From Bromus sterilis (lineage: Eukaryota > Streptophyta > Magnoliopsida > Poales > Poaceae): 64,000 bases of DNA. Shown in pieces: positions 55,154 through 64,000 of the stretch (positions within the stretch are counted from its first letter, which is position 1; every line of letters begins with the position of its first letter). A model generated the notes under the pieces. That model searched no databases and was not told the DNA's origin. It worked only from the letters and a program-made list of their open reading frames with translations. The position numbers and the translations under genes are program-made. The stretch covers positions 289,709,782 to 289,773,781 of the forward strand of contig OX465600.1 in the NCBI GenBank assembly GCA_950022295.1. Reading direction: 5' to 3'.

Positions 55154-56316
55154 GGTCGCGGTCGAGCTTCCGGCGAGGGCTAGTCAAGTGTGTGTGTGTG
55201 CACGGTTGAAGTTCTGCAGCGCGCCTCGGCCAGAGTTTAAAATCAAAAGTATCACTGGTGGCCGGCCATGAGAGGACCATTTCGTGGATTGAATTAAATA
55301 TTTCGTCCACTTTGGAATCGAGGTGGGAATAGGAGCCATTATTCGATCTGTCGTCGCATGGTCGGGCAATCAAACTCGTCGCGTGCTGAACAATTTTCGA
55401 ATAAAATTTTGGTATTTCTCTCCAACCTAGCCATTTCCACATGAATTAACATAAACATTTTCGAATTAACATAAGTAGTTATTTCCTTTTCAAGTCTAAA
55501 CCTCTAAACCTACTCCACGCATGCAAGAGGAGGGAGACATACAGTATGTCCGCGCTCCGGTGTTCTGTTTTGTTTCCTTTGGTATCGGGTTGCAAAATGG
55601 TGGCCACCAATGCCAAATGTGGCGCACGTTGTAGATGTCGTAACGATGCCACACTTGGAAATACCCCACAGAGTTGACAGTGATTGGTGCGATGCCGATA
55701 GTTGTAGCAATTTTGGTTATCGGATGTGCCAATGCCGAGTTGCGTCAAAGTCTAAGAATGTGATGGATTTTGCCTCGATGACAGCACGGGAGAAACAAAG
55801 CGAATCCTTACCTACCATCACTCTCTGCTTCTGCCATCTCCTTTCCGTTGCGCCCATCGTTGAACACACTCCACCTCGTCGTGCTCCTCATGAACACACT
55901 CCAAACCGTTGATGTGCTCCATCCAACCACACTCCCCGTTGTCGTGATCTTCACCACTATCGCGTTCTGCATCGCCGCAGATTGATGACGGGTGGATCAC
56001 GAAGGCATGTGACGGCGCCGCCCCGAGGAGGGGAGTTGCTTCGCTTGCCCCGCCACATCCAGATCAACTAAGCAACCCGTACAATCCGAAGGTGTGACAT
56101 GCCATATTTATTCTGAATCAGTTCCCGAGCCGAAGTGTGGGTACAAAATCACTATCGAGATGCTATGTAGAGCAACTTTCGATGAGTGCATGTGATTCCT
56201 CGGTGTGGAAGGGAGCTATCCCATGGTCGTCTTGTACTAGGCCGTGGAGGAGGCCGAATCCTAGATCCTAGCATAGAAGAAGCAACGGCGATAGAAGAAG
56301 CAAGGGCAATTGGGTG
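55154..56316. other. Carboxylesterase upstream region and intergenic sequence
   Basis: A (TG)n tract lies at about 55188-55201, in the presumed 5' leader of the minus-strand carboxylesterase. Short open frames around 55480-55750 show no domain. Nothing else is recognised up to the LTR element at 56322. Confidence 0.55.
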
Positions 56317-56321
56317 AGAGG

Positions 56322-56619
56322 TGTCATGTGCCCGGACTCCCTCCTAGCCCAAGGACGGCCCAACAGAGAAGGACGACAACGGAAGCCCAACCCGCGCGTG
56401 TGCGGTCCAGACTGGGTGGAGTGACTATTTAGTCGAGTGTGTGCGAGTGTGGAGGCATCAAAGATCATTTACCCGAACCGTCCGCTTGTGGTGTTTCCTC
56501 TCTCTCTCTCCCGACTCTACTCCCGATTCCCCTTTCTCCTCTGGAACCCTAGCTACCAAATTGGTGTATCTGAACTCAGCTCTACCTGTAATTCGAAGGG
56601 ATCATCCCATACCGTAACA
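56322..56619 (+). repeat. 5' LTR (Reina-like)
   Basis: TGTCATGTGCCC...CCGTAACA, 298 bp. Confidence 0.92.
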
Positions 56620-56621
56620 TT

Positions 56622-56636
56622 TGGTATCAGATTGCC
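56622..56636 (+). other. Primer-binding site, initiator tRNA-Met type
   Basis: TGGTATCAGATTGCC, two bases after the LTR. The first ten bases match the standard plant iMet site TGGTATCAGA. Confidence 0.85.
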
Positions 56637-56689
56637 GGTTTCGTTCGTCGATCTGGCCCGCCCGCGCACTCGCAGTGTCCGTGAGATCA

Positions 56690-59600
56690 TGGTCGATCTG
56701 GATCTGCAACATCAGATGACGGCAGCGGCGGAGGAGCGGGGCACGATCGCCAAGGCCCTCATGGCGATCCAAGCCTCGTTGGACAAGATCGAGCCTGCGG
56801 TCTCCCACATGGAGTCGGTCTTGTCTTCGCTCGAGCCCACGGTCCATGACCTCGCGGCTTGGCGTCCTGAGGTCGACCTGGCAGTGGATCGACTTCAGTT
56901 CGATCTGGGCGAGATTCGTTCCGAATTGGACAAGATAGCAGCCAGCCCTCTGCTCCATGGTGCTCCCTCCTCCGGCAAAGAGCCAGTGTCGGCGGATCCG
57001 CGCTCTACCCCATCTCGGGTCGGTGGTGGCGACCACGGGAAAGGCCAAGGCACAGCAACAACCGCACGGGTTTCGGTCCTCGGGAACCCTGTGTTCTCGT
57101 CGCCGATCCCGGCCAACGGTGTGTACCGCACTCCTTTTCCCCTGCACCTCGTTTTGGTTTGGGCGAGACTAGTGGTAGCGGTGGGGGTCAGCGGGGTTCG
57201 ACTTCGCGGCTCTTTTTCTCGGAGTTCGACGGCGATAACCCGACGGGGTGGCGGCTTCGCTGTGAGGCGTACTTTCGGGTGTGTGGGACTGACAGTGCGA
57301 CATGGGTGGATACGTCTGTTGTGCACTTCACTGGTGCAGCGGCGCTGTGGCTGGAATGGTCTCAGACGCACATTAAATTTCCTAAGTGGGAGTATTTTGT
57401 CGTTGCCGTGCTTGAGAAGTTCGGTCGCTCGGAGTTTCAACACTTGCTTCGCAAGTTCTCTCGCCTGAAGCAAACAAGCACTGTCCTGGAATATGCTGAG
57501 AAATTTAATGTTGCTATGCATAGCCTGTTAGCTCACCATAGTTCATGGGATCCACTGTTCTTTACTACGCATTTTCTGGATGGGTTACGAAGTGATATTA
57601 AAGTTGATGTTATGATCCATCGTCCTTGCGATATGGAAACTGTTGTGGCTCTTGCTGAATTACAGGAGGAGGCGATTGAGTTATTGCGTATGGAGAATGA
57701 GGAATTTTTGTCCAAGCGGTCTTCTGTTTCGGGGACGCGTCAGCAGCGATTCGCCTCACGGCTGCAGTTGTCGTTATCTCTGCCATCCCCAATGGTGGCC
57801 TCGAAGCTATCTTCGGCCCCGTCGCCCAACACTACGGCGACTGACTCTCGTCGCAGCCCGAACAGCCGACAGGTAGCGTCTCCTTCCTCCACAGACGACA
57901 AGCTCAAGGCTCTTCGCAACTACATGCGCTCCCGTGGATTATGTTTTAACCGTGGTGAGAAATGGTCGTCGGATCATGTGTGCGCGGCTATAGTTCAACT
58001 CCATGTGGTGGAAGAGCTGGTGAATATGGTGACTACACCGGCGTCTCCTGATTCAGGTGGGTTGTCGCAAGAAGCGTCCGAAGACGACCTCTGCCTTCTG
58101 TATGCTGCAGCAGCGACTGGGACGGAGGCCTCTAAAGCTTTTCGCCTATTGTGTCACATTGTTGATCGCTCCTTGTTGATGCTGGTGGATTCCGGTAGTT
58201 CCCACAGTTTTATTAACCTTGACATAGCGAGTGGTTGGTCTTCGGTGAGCACTCTCACGCAACCTCTCTGCGTCAAGGTGGCAGATGGTGTTGTTCTGCC
58301 TTGCACTCGGCAGATTCCAGCGTGTGAATACTCAATTCAAGGGCATGCTTTGTCATCTCCGTTGAAACTGTTTCCGCTAGGGTCATATGATATTATTTTG
58401 GGTATGGACTGGCTCGAGGAGCGTGGACTCATGGCAGTGGACTGGGGCAAGAAATGTATGAAGTTTCAGCACCTGGGGGAAGTGATTCAGCTACGTGGTA
58501 TTGTTCCAGTAACTAATGCTCGTCGGCAGTTGTCATCAGCGCGCCTTCAGCTGTTACAAGCTCAGGATGCGGTGGTACACATTCTGCAACTCTGTACTAT
58601 CAAGGAAACTCCAGATATGGGTGACATACCGGAGCTGGTGGCGGCCTTATTGCAGCAATTTGACAGCCTGTTTGAAGAACCGAAAGGACTGCCTCCTCAA
58701 CGTTCTTTTGATCATGCCATTGAGCTCTTACCTGGTGCCAAACCGGTGAATCTCCGACCCTACCGCTACAACCCTGTTCAGAAAGATGAGATTGAGACTA
58801 TTGTTGCTGAGATGCTGGCCCAACGTATTATTCAAGCCACCAAAGGGTCGTTTGCATCCCCAGTCTTGTTGGTGCTCAAGAAGGATGGTGAATGGAGATT
58901 CTGTGTTGATTATCGCCATCTCAACGCGATCACGGTCAAGAATCGCTATCTTATGCCAGTGATTGATGAGTTTCTTGATGAATTGGCGGGTGCAGCCTGG
59001 TTTACCAGTTTGGATTTGCGTGCGGGTTATCATCAAATTCGCATGTGACCTGAGGACGAGCCCAAAACGGCGTTCCGGACGCACCACAACCTCTTTGAAT
59101 TCAAAGTCATGTCGTATGGCGTCACAGGCGGTCCAACAACGTTTCAGACTACCATGAACGAAGTCTTGTCGCCGGTCTTGCGCAAAGGGGTACTGGTGTT
59201 TATCGATGATATTCTCATCTATAGTCGTACTCTGGAGGAGCATTTGTTGTTGCTCCCGGCGGTTCTGCAGCTGCTGGCCTAGTACTCTCTGAAGATCAAA
59301 CAAAGCAAGTGTGATTTTGCTCAAAAACAGATCAAATATTTGGGTCATACGATCAGTCAAGATGGGGTGTGCACCGACCCCGCCATAGTGGACAAGGTCC
59401 TGGACTGGCCGCAACCGGAAACTGTGAAGGAGGTCCACCGTTTCTTGGGGCTGGCAGGCTATTACCGTAGGTTTGTGCGCCACTACGGCGTCATCAGTCG
59501 ACCATTGACCGATATGTTGAAGAAAGGGACAGTGTTTGCCTAGACCCCTCTCCACACGGAAGCATTTCAGGCACTCAAAACAGCTCTAGTGTCAGCCCCG

Positions 59601-61450
59601 GTGCTGGCGTTGCCTGATTTCAATAAGCCGTTTGTCATTGAGACTGACGCCTCAGATCGCGGTATTGGGGATGTCCTGATGCAAGAGCAACATCCTCTGG
59701 CTTTTCTCAGCAAAGCGCTTGGTCCTCGGTTGCAAGCGCTGTCCACCTATGAGAAAGAGTGTTTGGCCATTCTCATGGCGGTGGAGCGGTGGCGTTCTTA
59801 TCTGCTCCTCTCGGCTTTCACCATCCGCACGGAACATCGTAGCTTGGCATGTTTGGATGCGCAGCGCCTTACCACCCCATGGCAACACAAAGCCTTGACC
59901 AAATTGCTCGGGCTGCAATATACGATTGAGTACTGCAAAGGGTCGACCAACCAGGCGGCGGATGCCTTGTCTCGCCGCGAGGATCACGCCCAACTGACTG
60001 CTATTACTGTGTGTGTGCCTGCTTGGATTGAGTCCGTCAAAACTGGTTATCAAGAAGACCCTCAGTGTACTCGGTTGCTTGCGGCTGTTGCGGTCCAAGG
60101 ACCTGTGGAGGTACCCTTTTCGGTCATGGAGGGTCCATTCGTTACAAATGTCGTGTCTGTATTGGGACTAATGCTACTGTACAACATCAATTACTGCAGG
60201 AAATTCATGCTAGTGCGCTTCCAGGTCATTCTGGGGTGCATGCCATGTACGGTCGCCTTTCCAAGTTGTTTGCGTGGCCACGCTTGAAGCAATCAGTGCG
60301 GGCGTTTGTCGGTCAGTGTGCAGTTTGCAAGCAGGCCAAGCCGGAACGGGTGCGCTACCCGGGGCTGCTTCAGCCCTTGCCTGTGCCCGAGCAAGCCTGG
60401 CAAATAGTGACTCTTGACTTTGTGGAAGGACTTCCCGTTTCCCATGGTTTCAATTCAATCCTGGTTGTGGTCGACAAACTCACTCGTTATGCCCACTTCA
60501 TTCCTCTTCGCCACCCATTTACTGCTCTTCAAGTGGCGCAGGCGTATATGGACTATGTGTTTAAGTTGCATGGGCCTCCGGATGCATTGGTCTCGGACCG
60601 CGACCGCATATTCACTAGCAAAGTGTGGCGGGAGCTCTGCCGTCTCTCTCACACGACCCTCCACATGTCTTCGACCTACCACCCCTAGACGGATGGCACC
60701 ACAGAGCGGGTTAATCAGTGCATGGAGATTTACCTCCATTGTTTCGTCCACAACTGCCCAAAGCGTTGGAAAGAATGGTTATCCCTGGCAGAATTCTGGT
60801 ATAACACGTCCTACCACTCAACCCTCAAGTCCACCCCGTTTGAGGTCCTTTACAGGCACAAACCCCGGTTCTTTGGTATTCACAACGTGGCAGATGTGGC
60901 AGTCACTGACTTGGCGGTGTGGACTAAAGACCGAGCTACTATGATGTCTCTGTTACGGCAGCATCTGAATCGCGCCCGTCAATGCATGAAGGAGCAAGCT
61001 GATTGGAAGCGCTCCGATCGCGTGTTCGTTGAAGGCGGCTGGGTCTTTCTGAAGCTGCAACCTTATGTTCAGACGTCTGTGTCAGCCCGTGCTAACCATA
61101 AGATGGCTTTTCGTTTCTTTGGATTGCAACGCATTGGGGAGGTGGCCTACCGTCTAGCCCTTCCAGAAAAAACAAAGATTCACCCAGTGATTCATATGTT
61201 TTAGCTTCGAGCGGCGCTGCCTCCGGATACTGCAGCACTCCTTGAGCTTCCGGTACTCGACGAAGACCTGCTTCCCCTTCAAGTCCCTCTAGTTGTCCTG
61301 GAGAGGCGCACCATACACCGTGGACGCCGTCAGGTGGAGCAAGGCCGAGTCCAGTGGTCAGGGTTTCCCGCTTCCTTGGCAACCTGGGAGGACCTCGCTG
61401 CGCTCAAGACTCGTTTCCCGCGCGCCTTGGCTTGGGGTCAAGCCAAAGGT
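56690..61450 (+). pseudogene. Gag-pol polyprotein of the Reina-like element, multiply broken
   Basis: Gag starts at ATG 56690 (MVDLDLQHQMTAAAEERG). A frameshift near 57150 leads into the capsid region (LFFSEFDGDNPTGWRLRCEA). The CCHC knuckle is damaged: CFNRGEKW has Arg where the second Cys is expected. Protease has LVDSGSSHSFIN (about 58180). RT has FCVDYRHLNAI and FIDDILIYS (about 59197). RNase H includes ETDASDRGIG (59640). A second frameshift lies near 60110. Integrase has the HHCC finger (GHSGVHAMYGR...CAVCKQAK) and core residues in TLDFVEG, VSDRDRIF and TERVNQ. The chromodomain lies at about 61292-61441 (VVLERRTIHRG to AWGQAKG). In-frame stops are at 59046, 59280, 59541, 60686 and 61202. 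Not functional. Confidence 0.9.
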
Positions 61451-61463
61451 AACGGAGGGGGGA

Positions 61464-61759
61464 TGTCATGGGCCCGGACTCCCTCCTAGCCCAAGGACAG
61501 CCCAACAGAGAAGGACGACAACGGAAGCCCAACCCGCGCGTGCGCTGTCCAGACTGGGTGGAGTGACTATTTAGTCGAGTGCGTGCGAGTGTGGAGGCAT
61601 CGAAGATCATTTACCCGAATTGGCCGCCTGTGGCGTTTCCTCTCTCTCTCCTGACTCTACTCCCGATTCCCCTTTCTCCTGTGGAACCCTAACTACCAAA
61701 TTGGTGTATCTGAACTCAGCTCTACGTGTAATTCGAGTGGATCATCCCGTATCGTAACA
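61464..61759 (+). repeat. 3' LTR (Reina-like)
   Basis: TGTCATGGGCCC...TCGTAACA, 296 bp, followed by the AGAGG duplication. Confidence 0.92.
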
Positions 61760-61764
61760 AGAGG

Positions 61765-63100
61765 CTTGTGCCCATCCTCGTCTATGTACGCACCATGTTG
61801 GATTTTGATTTCGACCATGCGCTCTCTATTCGTCGCCGTGGCACGAGAGCGAGGCAAGATTCCACGGTTCTGGCCAATTTTTGACCCATTCATCCAATTC
61901 AATCTACTATATCTGATTTTATGGTTGATCTTCGAATTGTTCCAGTTTATGCATCTTCACATGCCCTAATTATTCGGATTGTCCCTCATGTGTATTGGAT
62001 TGCACCATGGCAACGATGGTTGTCCATTTGGAGGTCATAGAGTGTTAAAAATCCTTCGTTAGTTCCTTATTCTGTCGCCCTTCGCGCTGGTGAATTAATC
62101 TCCACCTCTCATCCATGGAAGTGTGGTGCATGTAAAAAAGGATTTTTTTTGGATATGCTTTCGACAATCGTGGATGACATAGAGACCATTCAGGATTTGT
62201 TTGGGCAGTGTTGGTTAGTCCCGTTCCATCCCCTCCCCGCTGCCACCCCCACCTCCCCTTTCAAGCAGATCTTCATTTCCTCATCTATGTCTCATTTGTT
62301 TTGGATTCGTAACGACACTTTTGCTGCTAGAGCTTCTATATTTTTTACTACCATCTATGTCTCGTTATGAGATGAATTGTAGATCATCAACGGGATGCAT
62401 CCTGCAACGCACATGGTAACCGACCCCCTCCTAGGTCGGGGTGTAAAGAAGAATGTGTCTAGGTCGGTGTTGTTCCTCTAGGAGTTGGAGGTGCTCCCCA
62501 ACCTCCTCATGCAACCACACGTGCTCTAATTCCTCCATCTTCGGTGATTCAAAAACCTCTTGGTCATGCTCATGCGATGGTACACGTACTTGATCCAAAA
62601 TACAAGGAAGTGGTTTACTTTAATTGAGGATGGCATGGTTACCATGTGGGCAATTCCATGAAGCCGAAGAACTACTTTGTCTGCAATGTGATAGGGCACA
62701 ATGTTAACAATTATAGTGCATGGCTCCAATTGAATCCAAGTTCTACTTATTTTGGTAGTAATGCATTAGGGTTAGGTTTCTACCATGTTTACATCCCTAC
62801 TACAAAGAAGAATAACTAGAATAACTTCGAGAATTGTGATGTCCTAAATGTCCTGAAAAGTGTTTTTGCCAAGGAAGAATTGGATGTTCGGTTTTCTGCA
62901 TTTTTTACAAGAAAATGCAATGGCCCAAGAAAATCAGGGAATTGAGAACAACACATTTTTTTAACAGGTATCCCCCATGGAAAACAGTGGAAGAGCTCAT
63001 TGTTTTTTTAGCTTTTGACTTGCATGTTCAAGGGTTTATTTCAAGATTTCCGAATGGTGCTAAAAACCAGTGGAAGACCTCACCATTCTAAGGAAGGTTT
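61765..63100. other. Intergenic, no gene recognised
   Basis: Short frames only, none with a domain I know. The passage at about 61940-62360 may be decayed retroelement coding sequence, but the similarity is too weak to name. Confidence 0.45.
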
Positions 63101-63420
63101 GTGAACCAATCGCGATCTCAACCAACTTGCAGATGCAGGTACCTTCATATCGCATTCGACTATGTGGACCATAGCCTAGCCTGCTACGTGATCTAGAAGA
63201 CTTTGCGTAGATGACAAAAAGATGAATTCCAAGACGACCCCTCATATCCCTAACCGACTAGGAGTCGTGTAAACCCTAGCCCTCGACGTGTATATAATAG
63301 CGCTAAACATACAACAACCATTGAGTGGGTCTCAATCCCCTCAACATTATTGTACATTTCATCATTATCAAGAAAACATGAGCATGAAGTACGATATTAC
63401 TTTGGTCTAAGGGCCTAGAC
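63101..63420 (+). mobile_element. Possible decayed LTR or promoter remnant
   Basis: Contains CCTAACCGACTAGGAGTCGT, AAACCCTAGCCC and a TATA-like TGTATATAATAGCGC (about 63289-63303), then ACATACAACAACCATTGAG. This order (GC-box-like part, TATA, short leader) is typical of grass Gypsy LTRs. No ends were found. Confidence 0.35.
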
Positions 63421-63589
63421 ATAGGTAAAAAAAATCCTCCATTTTCACCTGATTCACTTTCCTAGCTGGGGAAACCTATTACAGAATTTTCCTAAAAAAC
63501 ATCCAACGTTATCGTTTTGCAACGTTGTGATTACGTGGATGTATCAAACTCCCGAGCAAAAATTATGTCCTCTTCAAAATACTCACCAA

Positions 63590-63910
63590 AGTTGGTAACC
63601 TAACTTACAAACTGCTACTTCCTCCAAATGTGAAGGTACACACTTTGTTTTGCGTCAGCCAACTCAAGAAGAACTTGGCCGCCAAGGCTATCACACATCC
63701 AAACCTTCCTATATCTCATCAATTATGATGGTACCATAAAAATAAAATGTTCCGAGTGCTATCATGGAAAGTCATCAAATTTCAAGAGAAAAGTTACCAT
63801 TCATGCACTTATATACTGGGAGAGATTACCACCTGACAACGCCTCTTGAGAAGAGGTTGACTTTATCAAAAGTACCTTTCCATCTTTCATTCACTCTACT
63901 GTCCAATCAA
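63590..63910 (+). pseudogene. Remnant of a chromovirus polyprotein C-terminus
   Basis: The plus-strand reading KVGNLTYKLLLPPNVKVHT and FCVSQLKKNLAAKAI matches the integrase C-terminal GPY/F-like segment of Gypsy elements. Farther on, IHALIYWERLPPDNA with a shifted WEEVDFIKSTFPSF matches a chromodomain. Stops and a frameshift separate the parts. The rest of the element is absent or unrecognisable. Confidence 0.6.
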
Positions 63911-64000
63911 GGTTTTGCACCAACTCTAGTTTTTTAGGGTAAGTCACATATTAACAAGGGGACATTGATAGTCCCTAACTTAAATTGAACCTTATTCATG

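Larger units (their letters stand above)
56322..61759 (+). mobile_element. Complete Ty3/Gypsy chromovirus, Reina-like, TSD AGAGG
   Basis: 5' LTR 56322-56619 (298 bp), PBS 56622 onward (TGGTATCAG, initiator tRNA-Met type), gag-pol about 56690-61450, polypurine tract before 61464 (GTAACGGAGGGGGGA), 3' LTR 61464-61759 (296 bp). Perfect 5-bp duplications AGAGG lie at 56317-56321 and 61760-61764. Short LTRs, 5.4 kb total length, order protease-RT-RNase H-integrase and a C-terminal chromodomain place it with the Reina clade. About 6% LTR divergence by eye indicates an old insertion. Confidence 0.93.

Noticed and set aside
53970..55442. 490-codon minus-strand frame over the carboxylesterase and a 363-codon plus-strand frame at 53801-54892
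   Set aside because: Shadow frames produced by the high GC content of the carboxylesterase gene; only the 337-codon frame has the family motifs.
1..64000. tRNA or rRNA genes
   Set aside because: Only the tRNA-complementary primer-binding sites were seen; no cloverleaf with matching arms or rRNA-like sequence was recognised by eye.

Overview
The window is a stretch of a large, repeat-rich grass genome, most likely a Triticeae species (wheat/barley/rye group). The evidence is several copies of a ~1.64-kb LTR family starting TGATACGTCC, a BARE/Angela-type Copia LTR, CACTA ends, a Stowaway MITE, plant L1-type LINEs, and GC-rich plant genes with conventional GT-AG introns. No bacterial, organellar or viral genome is present. 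I estimate that transposable elements make up well over three quarters of the sequence.

Three host genes look intact. A small three-exon gene (13511-15430, +) encodes a 95-aa, probably mitochondrial protein (tentatively NFD6-like). A four-exon gene (18552-16666, -) encodes a 360-aa REM-type protein with two B3 DNA-binding domains. An intronless gene (55153-54140, -) encodes a 337-aa plant carboxylesterase of the CXE/GID1-like alpha/beta-hydrolase class with its catalytic triad in place. An F-box-associated gene fragment (about 34090-35735, -) is broken by a frameshift and a MULE insertion.

Layout. 151-10970: a minus-strand non-autonomous Gypsy-like LTR element with an unrecognised ORF, carrying two solo LTRs of its own family (1444-3088, TSD GCGCG; 5237-8583, TSD ATACA); the second carries a Copia solo LTR (6556-8258, TSD CCCCT). 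10971-12333: decayed relatives of the same LTR. 13.4-18.6 kb: gene island. 18.9-22.25 kb: retroposon-like sequence and a LINE 3' part. 22252-30959: a plus-strand element with gag-protease but no reverse transcriptase. 30960-37041: LINE pieces, two CACTA-type ends, a Stowaway MITE, and the F-box relic carrying a MULE with a 9-bp TSD. 37042-53200: a LINE (minus) split by a 447-bp-LTR element (37598-51444, TSD GCAGT), itself split by another gag-protease element (38461-46040, minus). 54.1-55.2 kb: carboxylesterase. 56322-61759: a complete but mutated Reina-like chromovirus (TSD AGAGG). 61.8-64 kb: decayed Gypsy remnants.

The most unusual content is in the non-autonomous elements. One LTR/PBS/3'-noncoding chassis carries two unrelated coding modules in different copies. 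That chassis also has paired internal copies of its polypurine-tract motif, set in hairpins. A second element appears to encode only an antisense, multi-exon gene. All readings were made by eye; family names and ages are inferences.
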